A stretch of DNA of 64,000 bases, from positions 124,001 to 188,000 of the forward strand of contig CAYXBA010000001.1 in the NCBI GenBank assembly GCA_964463135.1. The letters run 5' to 3'. The position numbers and the translations under genes were made by a program. This DNA comes from UBA6898 sp964463135. GTDB taxonomy: Bacteria > Nitrospirota > Thermodesulfovibrionia > Thermodesulfovibrionales > UBA6898. Within the stretch, counting starts at the first letter, position 1. Each line of letters starts with the position of its first letter. This document shows positions 8,770-15,634 of the stretch, in pieces. The notes under the pieces were generated by a model. That model saw nothing but the letters and a program-made list of their open reading frames with translations. It searched no databases and was not told the origin of the DNA.

Positions 8770-9519
8770 ATGAAAAAGGTTGTATTGCTCAGACATGGTG
8801 AGAGCGTATGGAACAAGGAGAACCGTTTTACCGGATGGACCGATGTGCCGCTCTCCGAAAAAGGGATCGAGGAGGCCCGTGCAGCAGGCCGCCTGCTCCG
8901 CGAAGAAGGGTTCACCTTTGATATTGCATACACTTCAGTGCTGAAGCGTGCGATCAAGACCCTCTGTCTGGTGCTGGAGGAAATGGACCTCATGTGGATA
9001 CCGGTCCTCAAAAACTGGCGGCTTAATGAGCGGCACTATGGTGCCCTGCAGGGGCTGAACAAGAGTGAGGCTGCTGCTGAAATGGGTGAGGAACAGGTGA
9101 AGCTCTGGCGCAGAAGCTTTGATGTGCCTCCTCCTGCCCTCAAACTCGACGACTCGCGCCATCCGGCCCACGACCCCAGATATGCCCACTTCCATCCCGG
9201 GGACCTGCCTGCGACTGAGTGCCTCAAGGATACGATCGACCGGTTCCTGCCGTATGCGCAGGAAAATATCGGGCCTGCCATGCGATCAGGGAAGAGAGTG
9301 CTGATCGTTGCGCATGGGAATACCCTGCGCGGCCTTATCAAATTCGTGGAGAGGATCTCGGACAAGGACATCGCTGATCTGAATATCCCTACGGCAACAC
9401 CGATGGTATACGAGTTCGAGGACGATATGAGACCGATCAGGAGATACTATCTTGGTGATCAGGAAGCGGTGAAAAAGGCTGCTGAGGCTGTGGCAGCGCA
9501 GTCAAAGGCAAAGAAGTAA
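8770..9519 (+). CDS. gpmA: 2,3-bisphosphoglycerate-dependent phosphoglycerate mutase
   Basis: Glycolytic enzyme interconverting 3- and 2-phosphoglycerate through a phosphohistidine; cytoplasmic. The 249-residue length equals the GpmA family. LLRHGESVWN carries the phosphorylated histidine, NERHYGALQG the substrate-contacting residues, and VAHGNTLRGL the second active-site histidine. The C terminus is Ala/Lys rich (AAEAVAAQSKAKK). It has a good AGGAGGAGATC ribosome site. With eno and pgm upstream it probably formed part of a carbohydrate gene group before the GRE module arrived. Confidence 0.97.
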   Translation: MKKVVLLRHGESVWNKENRFTGWTDVPLSEKGIEEARAAGRLLREEGFTFDIAYTSVLKRAIKTLCLVLEEMDLMWIPVLKNWRLNERHYGALQGLNKSEAAAEMGEEQVKLWRRSFDVPPPALKLDDSRHPAHDPRYAHFHPGDLPATECLKDTIDRFLPYAQENIGPAMRSGKRVLIVAHGNTLRGLIKFVERISDKDIADLNIPTATPMVYEFEDDMRPIRRYYLGDQEAVKKAAEAVAAQSKAKK

Positions 9520-9526
9520 ATAATAG

Positions 9527-9612
9527 GTAAAGGCAGAGGTAAAGGCAGAGGTAGCGGCGAAGGTAAAGGTGAAGGTAGAGGGGAAAGTGAAGACAGAAGG
9601 AAAGGCAGAGAT
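9527..9612 (+). repeat. Purine-rich imperfect tandem repeat
   Basis: An intergenic tract made of degenerate 6-12 base units of the type GGTAAAGGCAGA and GGCGAAGGTAAAGG, almost wholly A and G on the + strand. The same kind of sequence, on the opposite strand, forms an in-frame insert in trmJ at 61029-61157. It follows the gpmA stop directly. Confidence 0.7.
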
Positions 9613-9640
9613 GAAATGATCATGAATTTATCAGCCGTCT

Positions 9641-9665
9641 GTCATTCCCGCTTGCCGGGAATCCT
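9641..9665. repeat. REP-like short palindrome
   Basis: GTCATTCCCGC followed by a 2-4 base loop and CGGGAATCC forms a short hairpin. It matches the half units of the paired hairpin at 23041-23110, so it is a single member of a dispersed repeat family. It lies just before the ribosome site of the ferredoxin gene at 9690. Confidence 0.6.
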
Positions 9666-9689
9666 TCAGATACAAGAGGAGACAACGCC

Positions 9690-10145
9690 ATGAAGATTCT
9701 GACCACACCCAGAATGGAACGCTGCATCGGATGCCATTCCTGTTCTCTTGCCTGTGCACGGCTTGTGCACAAACGGCTCTCCTGGGACACGGCCGGGATC
9801 CGCATCAGGTCCTCCGGCGGCATCTCGACAGGATTCGAGGCGCGGATATGCATGGCCTGCGATCCTGCACCCTGCGTTGCGGTCTGTCCGACCGGCGCAT
9901 ACTCCCAGAGAAAGGGCGGAGGCGTGATCGTGAAAAAGAAGCTCTGCATCAGATGCGGGGCCTGCGCAAAGGCCTGTCCGGTGAATGCGGTCTACCTCGA
10001 TGCAGCCGGGGAGCCCTTTGTCTGCATACATTGCGGCAGGTGTGTTGCATACTGCACTCATGACTGCCTGGAGCACGCGGAGATGACAAGAGGCTCAGGC
10101 CCTGCAGCAAAAGAGACGGCAGCTGCCGGGGAGGTGGAGTCATGA
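9690..10145 (+). CDS. Four-cluster ferredoxin, partner of aldehyde oxidoreductase
   Basis: Cytoplasmic [4Fe-4S] electron-transfer protein of 151 residues. Four cysteine groups are visible: CIGCHSCSLAC near residue 11, CMACDPAPCVAVCP near 55, CIRCGACAKACP near 88 and CIHCGRCVAYC near 113, giving room for up to four clusters. The architecture is that of the small Fe-S subunit encoded beside tungsten aldehyde oxidoreductases and the E. coli YdhY/YdhV pair. Its stop overlaps the start of the oxidoreductase gene by 4 bases, so the two are translationally coupled and probably form a complex passing electrons to or from ferredoxin-like carriers. Confidence 0.9.
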   Translation: MKILTTPRMERCIGCHSCSLACARLVHKRLSWDTAGIRIRSSGGISTGFEARICMACDPAPCVAVCPTGAYSQRKGGGVIVKKKLCIRCGACAKACPVNAVYLDAAGEPFVCIHCGRCVAYCTHDCLEHAEMTRGSGPAAKETAAAGEVES

Positions 10146-11896
10146 TCAGGGAATATTTCAGGGTCCTTGTTGTCGATCTCGCCGCCGGCCGCAGCAGCAT
10201 TAATGATATTGACGGCAGAAATACGGTTGCAGGCGGAAGCGGTCTGGCAGCGATGCTCTTCGAAAAATACGGCCTTCTTGACAGACCATGGAATGATCCG
10301 GGCCAGCCGCTCATCTTTGCCATAGGTCCGCTGACCGGATATTTTCCGCTGATGAGCAAGACGGTCTGTGCCTTCAAGTCCCCGTACCACGACCAGTATG
10401 CAGAAAGCCATGGGGGAGGACGCTCTGCCCTGTCCCTGCGCTTTGCCGACTATGACGCACTGGTTATCACTGGCAAGGCAAAGACGCCTTCTGCTCTCAT
10501 TGTCGGGTCCCGCCAGATCGAGATCCGGGATGTCCACTACCTCTGGGGCACTGATCTGCAGGTTGCAGGCAAGATGCTGCGGCAGATGTTTCCCGGAGCA
10601 GGCCACAGGACGATCCTCAGGATCGGCCCTGCCGGAGAGCGGCAGTCGCCCATGGCGAGTATCACTGCAGACACGTACCGCCATTTCGGCAGGCTCGGAG
10701 GCGGCGCTGTGATGGGCTCAAAGAACCTGAAGGCGATCATGATCCACGGTGACAGTTCCTTCCTGCTGCCTGAGGGCAGCGAATATCAGAAGGTCTATGA
10801 AAAGGTCTATAAGGACATGACCGACACTGACATGATGTCCAAATACCATAACCTCGGCACGCCCGGCAACGTAAGGCTTATGAACGACCTGAAGGCCCTG
10901 CCGATCCGGAACCTTCAGGCGACCACTGACCCTGCGACCGAGGGGATCACCGGAGAAAAGTTTGCCGAGGTGGCGCTCCTGAGGAATGCGGCCTGTGCCG
11001 GATGTCCGGTAGGCTGCATCCATATCGGCTTTGTGCGGGAACGCTTCCATGAAGAGAATCGCTATGTGTACCGTCAGATCGCGTATGACCATGAACTGAT
11101 CTTTGCGGTCGGCTCGATGCTCGGCGTGATGGACTGTTTCGAGGTCCTGAAGCTTATCGATGTGGCCGAGAAGATGGGACTCGACGTTATGTCGCCCGGC
11201 GTTGCGCTTGCATGGGCAACAGAGGCGCTTGCCAAAGGCATGATCACCGAGAAGGAGACCCTTGTGCCGCTGGCGTTCGGCAATGGGGCCGCGTATCAGA
11301 CTGCGCTTCAGCATCTCGCATACGGCACGAATGAGTTTTACCAGATCCTGTCCCAGTCCACTGCAAAGGCGGCCGAACGCTATGGCGGAAGCGATTTCGC
11401 GTGCGTGCTCGGTCAGGAAATGGGAGGGTACGCGACCGGCGAAACGTTCTTTGTATCCCAGGCGCTCGGGCTGCGCCACTCGCATCTCGATTCCGGCGGA
11501 TATTCCTATGACCAGAAGCCGAAAGGAAAGAAGGCCGAGGACGCGGTGAAGTTCATGGTCCAGGACGAAAAGGGCAGGTGCCTGCTCAACTCGATGGTCT
11601 CATGCCTCTTTGCGCGAGGTGTGTACTCGGATGAGGTGCTTGCCAATTGCCTGAAGAGCGTCGGGTACAAGACTCTGGCAGATACCATGTCCGGTGTAGC
11701 GGCAGAGGTCCAGAAGCTGAGATGGCGGATGCGCATCAGGACGGGATACCGCCCGCAAGACGTCTTGATCCCGAAACGGTTCTCCGAGATTAGCACCTGG
11801 AAGGGACCAATCGACACGGCGTTCATGGCAGACCTCAAAGACCAGTACGCAAGCGCTATATTGGAGCTTGCCAAAGCGGATACTGAGAAGGTGTAA
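10142..11896 (+). CDS. Aldehyde:ferredoxin oxidoreductase family protein (W/Mo-bispyranopterin)
   Basis: A 584-residue member of the AOR family, which oxidises aldehydes to acids (or performs related low-potential chemistry) with a tungsto- or molybdo-bispyranopterin and one [4Fe-4S] cluster. The cluster ligands are CAGCPVGC (Cys285, Cys288, Cys292) and a distant Cys488 in SMVSCLF. GGGAVMGSKNLKAI and GPAGERQSPMASI are the pterin-binding segments of the N-terminal beta domain. Closest by pairing to the E. coli YdhV type. Two genes downstream of GRE module 1 and gpmA, it could oxidise an aldehyde made by GRE 1, but it lies outside the pgm-remnant boundary, so that link is weak. Confidence 0.9.
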   Translation: MIREYFRVLVVDLAAGRSSINDIDGRNTVAGGSGLAAMLFEKYGLLDRPWNDPGQPLIFAIGPLTGYFPLMSKTVCAFKSPYHDQYAESHGGGRSALSLRFADYDALVITGKAKTPSALIVGSRQIEIRDVHYLWGTDLQVAGKMLRQMFPGAGHRTILRIGPAGERQSPMASITADTYRHFGRLGGGAVMGSKNLKAIMIHGDSSFLLPEGSEYQKVYEKVYKDMTDTDMMSKYHNLGTPGNVRLMNDLKALPIRNLQATTDPATEGITGEKFAEVALLRNAACAGCPVGCIHIGFVRERFHEENRYVYRQIAYDHELIFAVGSMLGVMDCFEVLKLIDVAEKMGLDVMSPGVALAWATEALAKGMITEKETLVPLAFGNGAAYQTALQHLAYGTNEFYQILSQSTAKAAERYGGSDFACVLGQEMGGYATGETFFVSQALGLRHSHLDSGGYSYDQKPKGKKAEDAVKFMVQDEKGRCLLNSMVSCLFARGVYSDEVLANCLKSVGYKTLADTMSGVAAEVQKLRWRMRIRTGYRPQDVLIPKRFSEISTWKGPIDTAFMADLKDQYASAILELAKADTEKV

Positions 11897-11950
11897 GAAG
11901 CCATCTCAAAAACCTCTATGCCATACAAAAAGAAAATATTCATAGACCGC

Positions 11951-12110
11951 CAGGGAAATATCACCCTCCCTCAGTCCCTCCCCTCAAGGGAGGGAAACAT
12001 TGGGTCCCTCGCCCTGCCTAAGGCACCTACCTCTGGCTGGGGGAGCGGGATATATTACTGCCCCTCCCTTGAGGGGAGGGGATGAAGGGGAGGGTGATAG
12101 CTTCTCGTTT
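11951..12110. repeat. Intergenic palindromic repeat element, copy A
   Basis: C-rich region with several hairpins, including CCCTCCCCTCAAGGGAGGG and CCCCTCCCTTGAGGGGAGGG. Its core at 12012-12036 matches, on the opposite strand, 42821-42845 at 23 of 25 positions. Together with part of 41205-41262 this indicates a dispersed non-coding repeat family. No open frame of interest. It fills most of the gap between the oxidoreductase and DUF3300 genes. Confidence 0.65.
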
Positions 12111-12192
12111 TTTATGCCGCAGACCCGGAATCTGCGGATGAACAGTTTGAGCAGAATATTGTGGCCATAGGGTCATGGAAAAAGGAGGTTGT

Positions 12193-13455
12193 ATGCAAAA
12201 CATGAGTATACGCGTATTGTGCTGTTTTGTCGTTCTTATGCTGGCGCTGCCGTTCGAGGTGATGCCTTCAAAGGTGTCTGCGCAGGAAGAGGCTGCAGCG
12301 AAGACGTTCAAACAGGAGGAACTGGACCAGATGCTGGCGCCGATCGCGCTGTACCCCGACTCATTGCTGACCCAGATACTGATGGCCTCAACATACCCGC
12401 TTGAGATTGTGCAGGCCGATCGCTGGGCAAAGCAGAACAAGCAGATGAAGGGTGATGCATTGACAAAGGCCCTTGAGGCCCAGCCCTGGGACCCGAGCGT
12501 CAAGTCCCTCGTGAACTTTCCCGATATCCTTGCCGCGATGAGCGAGAAGCTCGACTTGACGGTGAAGCTGGGGGATGCGTTCCTCGCCCAGCAAAAAGAG
12601 GTGATGGCAACTGTCCAGAAACTTCGGGCAAAGGCCCAGGCAACGGGCAACCTGAAGACGACCAAAGAGCAGAAGGTGGTTGTCGAAAAAGAGGTCATCA
12701 TCATCGAGTCGGCAAGCCCTGAGGTGATCTATGTGCCGGCGTATAACCCGACCGTAGTGTATGGCTCATGGTGGTACCCCGCGTACCCTCCCTATTACTA
12801 CTATCCGCCGTATGCGACGCCATACTATTTCGGGGCTGGTATTGCTATGGGCGCTGCGTGGGGCTATGCCTGGGGACATTCCGATTGGCACGGAGGCCAT
12901 GTAGAACATAACTACAATCAGAATATTGATATCAATAGGAATATTGACCGCGGGAAGTATCAGGGGCAGGGTCAGCCCAAGGGAAACTGGCAGCATAACG
13001 CGAGCCACCGGGGCGGCGTAGCTTACCGTGACCAGAAGACTGCGCAACAGTATAACAGGGGAACCGGGAGCGCAGCTGCAAAGTCCCGTGAAAATTTCCG
13101 CGGACGTGCTGAGACAGGAAGACAGGACATCGCACGCGGCGGCGCTGACCAATTCAAGGGCGGCGGCCGCGGCAACAGCCCGGGACAGGGTGGCAGCCGG
13201 GACTTCTCCGGAAGGGGCGGCGCCTATTCAGGCATGGACCGTGGCGGCAGTGCAACGCGAGACTTCAGCAGTCGCGGCAGTTCAAGCAGGGGCAGCGGAG
13301 GCAGCAGTTACAGCGGAGGCAGCCGTGGCAGTGGCAGTGGCAGCGGTTTCAGCGGTGGTAGTGGTTCGCGCGGTGGCGGAGGCTTCAGCGGCGGCGGAGG
13401 CGGGTCACGAGGCGGTGGAGGAGGCGGCCGCGGCGGCGGTGGTGGCAGGAGGTAA
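12193..13455 (+). CDS. DUF3300 secreted protein, copy 1
   Basis: A 420-residue exported protein of unknown function with a DUF3300 domain. The start at 12193 is preferred because AAAGGAGG precedes it by 6 bases; an in-frame ATG 18 bases upstream includes that site. A signal peptide (residues 1-33, ending near VSAQ) leads into the conserved core LAPIALYPDSLLTQILMAST and WDPSVKSLVNFPD at about 45-130, then PAYNPTVVYG and a Tyr/Pro-rich segment. After a short Gly/Ala helix comes a long low-complexity tail of about 130 residues rich in Gly, Ser and Arg. Followed by a DUF2950 gene with the ribosome site inside its last codons. The pair recurs at 38903-41174. Function unknown; envelope location inferred. 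Confidence 0.88.
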   Translation: MQNMSIRVLCCFVVLMLALPFEVMPSKVSAQEEAAAKTFKQEELDQMLAPIALYPDSLLTQILMASTYPLEIVQADRWAKQNKQMKGDALTKALEAQPWDPSVKSLVNFPDILAAMSEKLDLTVKLGDAFLAQQKEVMATVQKLRAKAQATGNLKTTKEQKVVVEKEVIIIESASPEVIYVPAYNPTVVYGSWWYPAYPPYYYYPPYATPYYFGAGIAMGAAWGYAWGHSDWHGGHVEHNYNQNIDINRNIDRGKYQGQGQPKGNWQHNASHRGGVAYRDQKTAQQYNRGTGSAAAKSRENFRGRAETGRQDIARGGADQFKGGGRGNSPGQGGSRDFSGRGGAYSGMDRGGSATRDFSSRGSSSRGSGGSSYSGGSRGSGSGSGFSGGSGSRGGGGFSGGGGGSRGGGGGGRGGGGGRR

Positions 13456-13456
13456 T

Positions 13457-14488
13457 ATGAAAAAATACAGAAGAGCAATCCATGAATATGCAAGGGAGAT
13501 GAAGACTATGCTTCCGGATATGAGCAATAAGAAAGGCTTTGCGAAGGGTGCAACTCGTTTGCCTGTAATGGGGTTTCTCCTGCTGCTGATCCTTATCGTT
13601 ACCGGGATGCCGGCAGATGCAGCCGACAAGCAGAAGAGTTTTACCGCCCCCGAGGACGCAGTAAAGGCCTTAATGGCTGCTGCAAGAGCGAATGACGACA
13701 AGGAATTGATCGCGATCTACGGGACAGGCGGAAAAGACCTGCTCTTTTCCGGAGACCCTGTCAGCGACAAGGAGAGAAGGAAGAAACTGGTCGAGGCCTT
13801 CGAAAAGAAGAACAGCCTTGCCAGAGAAGGCGAGAAGATGGTGATCGTCATAGGGGAAAATGACTGGCCGTTCCCAATCCCTCTTGTGAAAAAGGGTGAA
13901 AAATGGATCTTTGATACAAAGGCCGGGAAGGAGGAGGTGCTGAACCGCCGGATCGGCCGGAACGAGCTGTATACGATCCAGACCATGCTTGCAATCGTTG
14001 ACGCCCAGAGAGAGTATGCCGGGAAAGACTGGGACAACGACGGCTTTTTGGAGTATGCGGAGAAATTTGAGAGCGATCCAGGCAAGAAGAACGGGCTATA
14101 CTGGGAGGCGAATGAGGGCGAGGAGCCCAGTCCATTAGGTGAACTGGTGGTGCAGGCCCGGGCCGGAGGTTATATGAAGGCAGGCCGCACGCAGAAGAAG
14201 CCCATGCCGTATCACGGATACTATTTCCGGATGCTCGGGAAGCAGGGCAAGAATGCTCCCGGAGGGGCCAGCGATTATGTCGTCAAGGGCAATCAGCTCG
14301 GCGGGTTTGCTCTTGCAGCCTATCCTGCGCAGTACAGGAACTCCGGTGTGATGACCTTTCTCGTGAACCATGACGGGACTGTGTATCAGAAGGACCTTGG
14401 TAAAAATACCGCGGCCAGGGCAAAGGCCATAACACAGTTTGATCCTGACAAGACCTGGAGCAGGGCCGAGGAAAAGCCCGTACAGTAG
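13457..14488 (+). CDS. DUF2950 secreted protein, copy 1
   Basis: A 343-residue exported protein of the DUF2950 family, usually encoded next to DUF3300. The start at 13457 follows AGGAGGTAAT; in-frame ATGs at 13499 and 13508 are also possible. The N-terminal hydrophobic segment (about residues 38-54) is a signal peptide or anchor. The core includes AANDDKELIAIYG-like sequence, NDWPFPIPLVKKG, NRRIGRNELYTIQTML and YHGYYFRMLGKQG. Near the C terminus are GGFALAAYPAQYRNSGVMTF and LGKNTAARAKAI. No catalytic motif is apparent. It shares roughly two thirds of its residues by eye with the protein at 40206-41174. Confidence 0.87.
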   Translation: MKKYRRAIHEYAREMKTMLPDMSNKKGFAKGATRLPVMGFLLLLILIVTGMPADAADKQKSFTAPEDAVKALMAAARANDDKELIAIYGTGGKDLLFSGDPVSDKERRKKLVEAFEKKNSLAREGEKMVIVIGENDWPFPIPLVKKGEKWIFDTKAGKEEVLNRRIGRNELYTIQTMLAIVDAQREYAGKDWDNDGFLEYAEKFESDPGKKNGLYWEANEGEEPSPLGELVVQARAGGYMKAGRTQKKPMPYHGYYFRMLGKQGKNAPGGASDYVVKGNQLGGFALAAYPAQYRNSGVMTFLVNHDGTVYQKDLGKNTAARAKAITQFDPDKTWSRAEEKPVQ

Positions 14489-14521
14489 GACAGGATGACA
14501 TGAAGAGTTTAGGGAGGGCGT

Positions 14522-15499
14522 ATGCTGATCCTGGCAGGTGACATAGGCGGGACATCCACGCGGCTGGCGTACTTCGACACTGCGGACGGCACGTTGGTCC
14601 CTCTTGTCGAAAAGCGCTTTCCAAGCAGGGATGCTGGAAGTCTGACTGAGATCGTCAGACGTTTTGCTGCAGAGCAGGGGCTGGCTGCGAAACAGGCCTG
14701 CTTCGGTATCGCCGGGCCGGTCCGTCAGGGACGTGTCAGAACGCCCAATCTCCCCTGGAGCGTGGATGCTGCTGAGCTGGCCCTGACACTGGGACTTCCG
14801 TCAGTGCAGCTGGTCAATGACATTGATGCCAATGCCTGCGGTATCGGGCTTCTCGGGCCGGAGGATCTGGCAGTCCTGAATCAGGGTGTGCCGGATCCTG
14901 CCGGGCCGATTGCCGTGGTCTCTGCAGGGACTGGCCTTGGCGAGGCCATGGCCTATTGGGACGGCACTGCTCATCGTCCTCTCCCGAGCGAGGGAGGGCA
15001 CGCAGATTTTGGACCCCGCAACGAAATGGAGACAGAACTGCTTCTTTTTCTGCGCGCTGAACATGGACGCGTCAGCACTGAACGGGTAGTCTCCGGGCCG
15101 GGCCTCCGCAATATATACCGTTTCTTTCGGGATGCCCAGCATCTCCCCGAGACCCCGGCTGTTGCCGAGGCGATGCGCCAGGGAGACCCATCGGCTGCGA
15201 TCACACGGGCTGCCCTGTCAGGCGACTGCAGCCTCTGCAGCCGGGTACTCGATCTTTTCGTCTCTCTGTATGGAGCAGAGGCCGGCAATGTCGCCTTGCG
15301 CTCGCTTGCCACCGGCGGGGTATATCTCGGAGGCGGCATCGCGCCGAAGATCGTCGAGCGGCTCAAAGGTCCTGGCTTCATGCTCGCCTTTACGGCCAAG
15401 GGCCGCCTCAGTCCGCTCCTGGAGAGAATACCGGTGCAGGTCATCCTCAATGATCGGACTGCCCTGCTCGGCGCCGGTCGCCTGGCAGCCGGTCTTTAA
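14522..15499 (+). CDS. glk: Glucokinase
   Basis: ATP-dependent glucose phosphorylation, cytoplasmic; 325 residues, the length of the E. coli-type Glk family. AGDIGGTSTRLAYFD is the N-terminal phosphate loop, FGIAGPV the hinge segment, LVNDIDANACGI carries the catalytic aspartate, SAGTGLGEA and EGGHADFGP are the nucleotide and sugar loops. It follows the DUF2950 gene and precedes the GH63/GH13 pair, which would supply free glucose, so it is the logical next step of that hydrolase operon. A separate regulated promoter lies between glk and the hydrolases. Confidence 0.95.
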   Translation: MLILAGDIGGTSTRLAYFDTADGTLVPLVEKRFPSRDAGSLTEIVRRFAAEQGLAAKQACFGIAGPVRQGRVRTPNLPWSVDAAELALTLGLPSVQLVNDIDANACGIGLLGPEDLAVLNQGVPDPAGPIAVVSAGTGLGEAMAYWDGTAHRPLPSEGGHADFGPRNEMETELLLFLRAEHGRVSTERVVSGPGLRNIYRFFRDAQHLPETPAVAEAMRQGDPSAAITRAALSGDCSLCSRVLDLFVSLYGAEAGNVALRSLATGGVYLGGGIAPKIVERLKGPGFMLAFTAKGRLSPLLERIPVQVILNDRTALLGAGRLAAGL

Positions 15500-15502
15500 C
15501 AC

Positions 15503-15547
15503 CTCGTACTTTTACGAGTTCCTTTTATCTGCTTCAGTTGATATAAG
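15503..15547 (+). promoter_or_regulatory. Palindromic operator plus promoter, copy 1
   Basis: A 16-base near-palindrome CTCGTACTTTTACGAG (15503-15518) directly abuts a -35-like TTCCTT (15519-15524). Seventeen bases later comes TATAAG (15542-15547), preceded by TGA as in extended -10 elements. The same layout with identical spacing occurs at 19933-19977 and 36763-36807. The position just upstream of the palindrome-proximal -35 fits an activator site. Target: the GH63-GH13 operon starting at 15635. Confidence 0.65.
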
Positions 15548-15634
15548 AAAAGTGAGCAGGGATTCATCCGTCTTTAAGGCGCCAGATATAGGTCCCGACT
15601 GTGGACTGAACAAAAATAAGGAAAGAGGTAGGCC

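Noticed and set aside
13028..13456. Long Ala/Val-rich frame leading into DUF2950 copy 1
   Set aside because: It is the second frame of the Gly/Ser repeat tail of DUF3300; the ribosome site AGGAGG at 13447 marks the real start at or after 13457.
15503..15524. Palindrome plus T-rich stretch as intrinsic terminator of glk
   Set aside because: With a 2-4 base loop and A/T-rich stem it is weak, and the fixed 17-base distance to a -10 in three places fits a promoter better. A dual role is not excluded.
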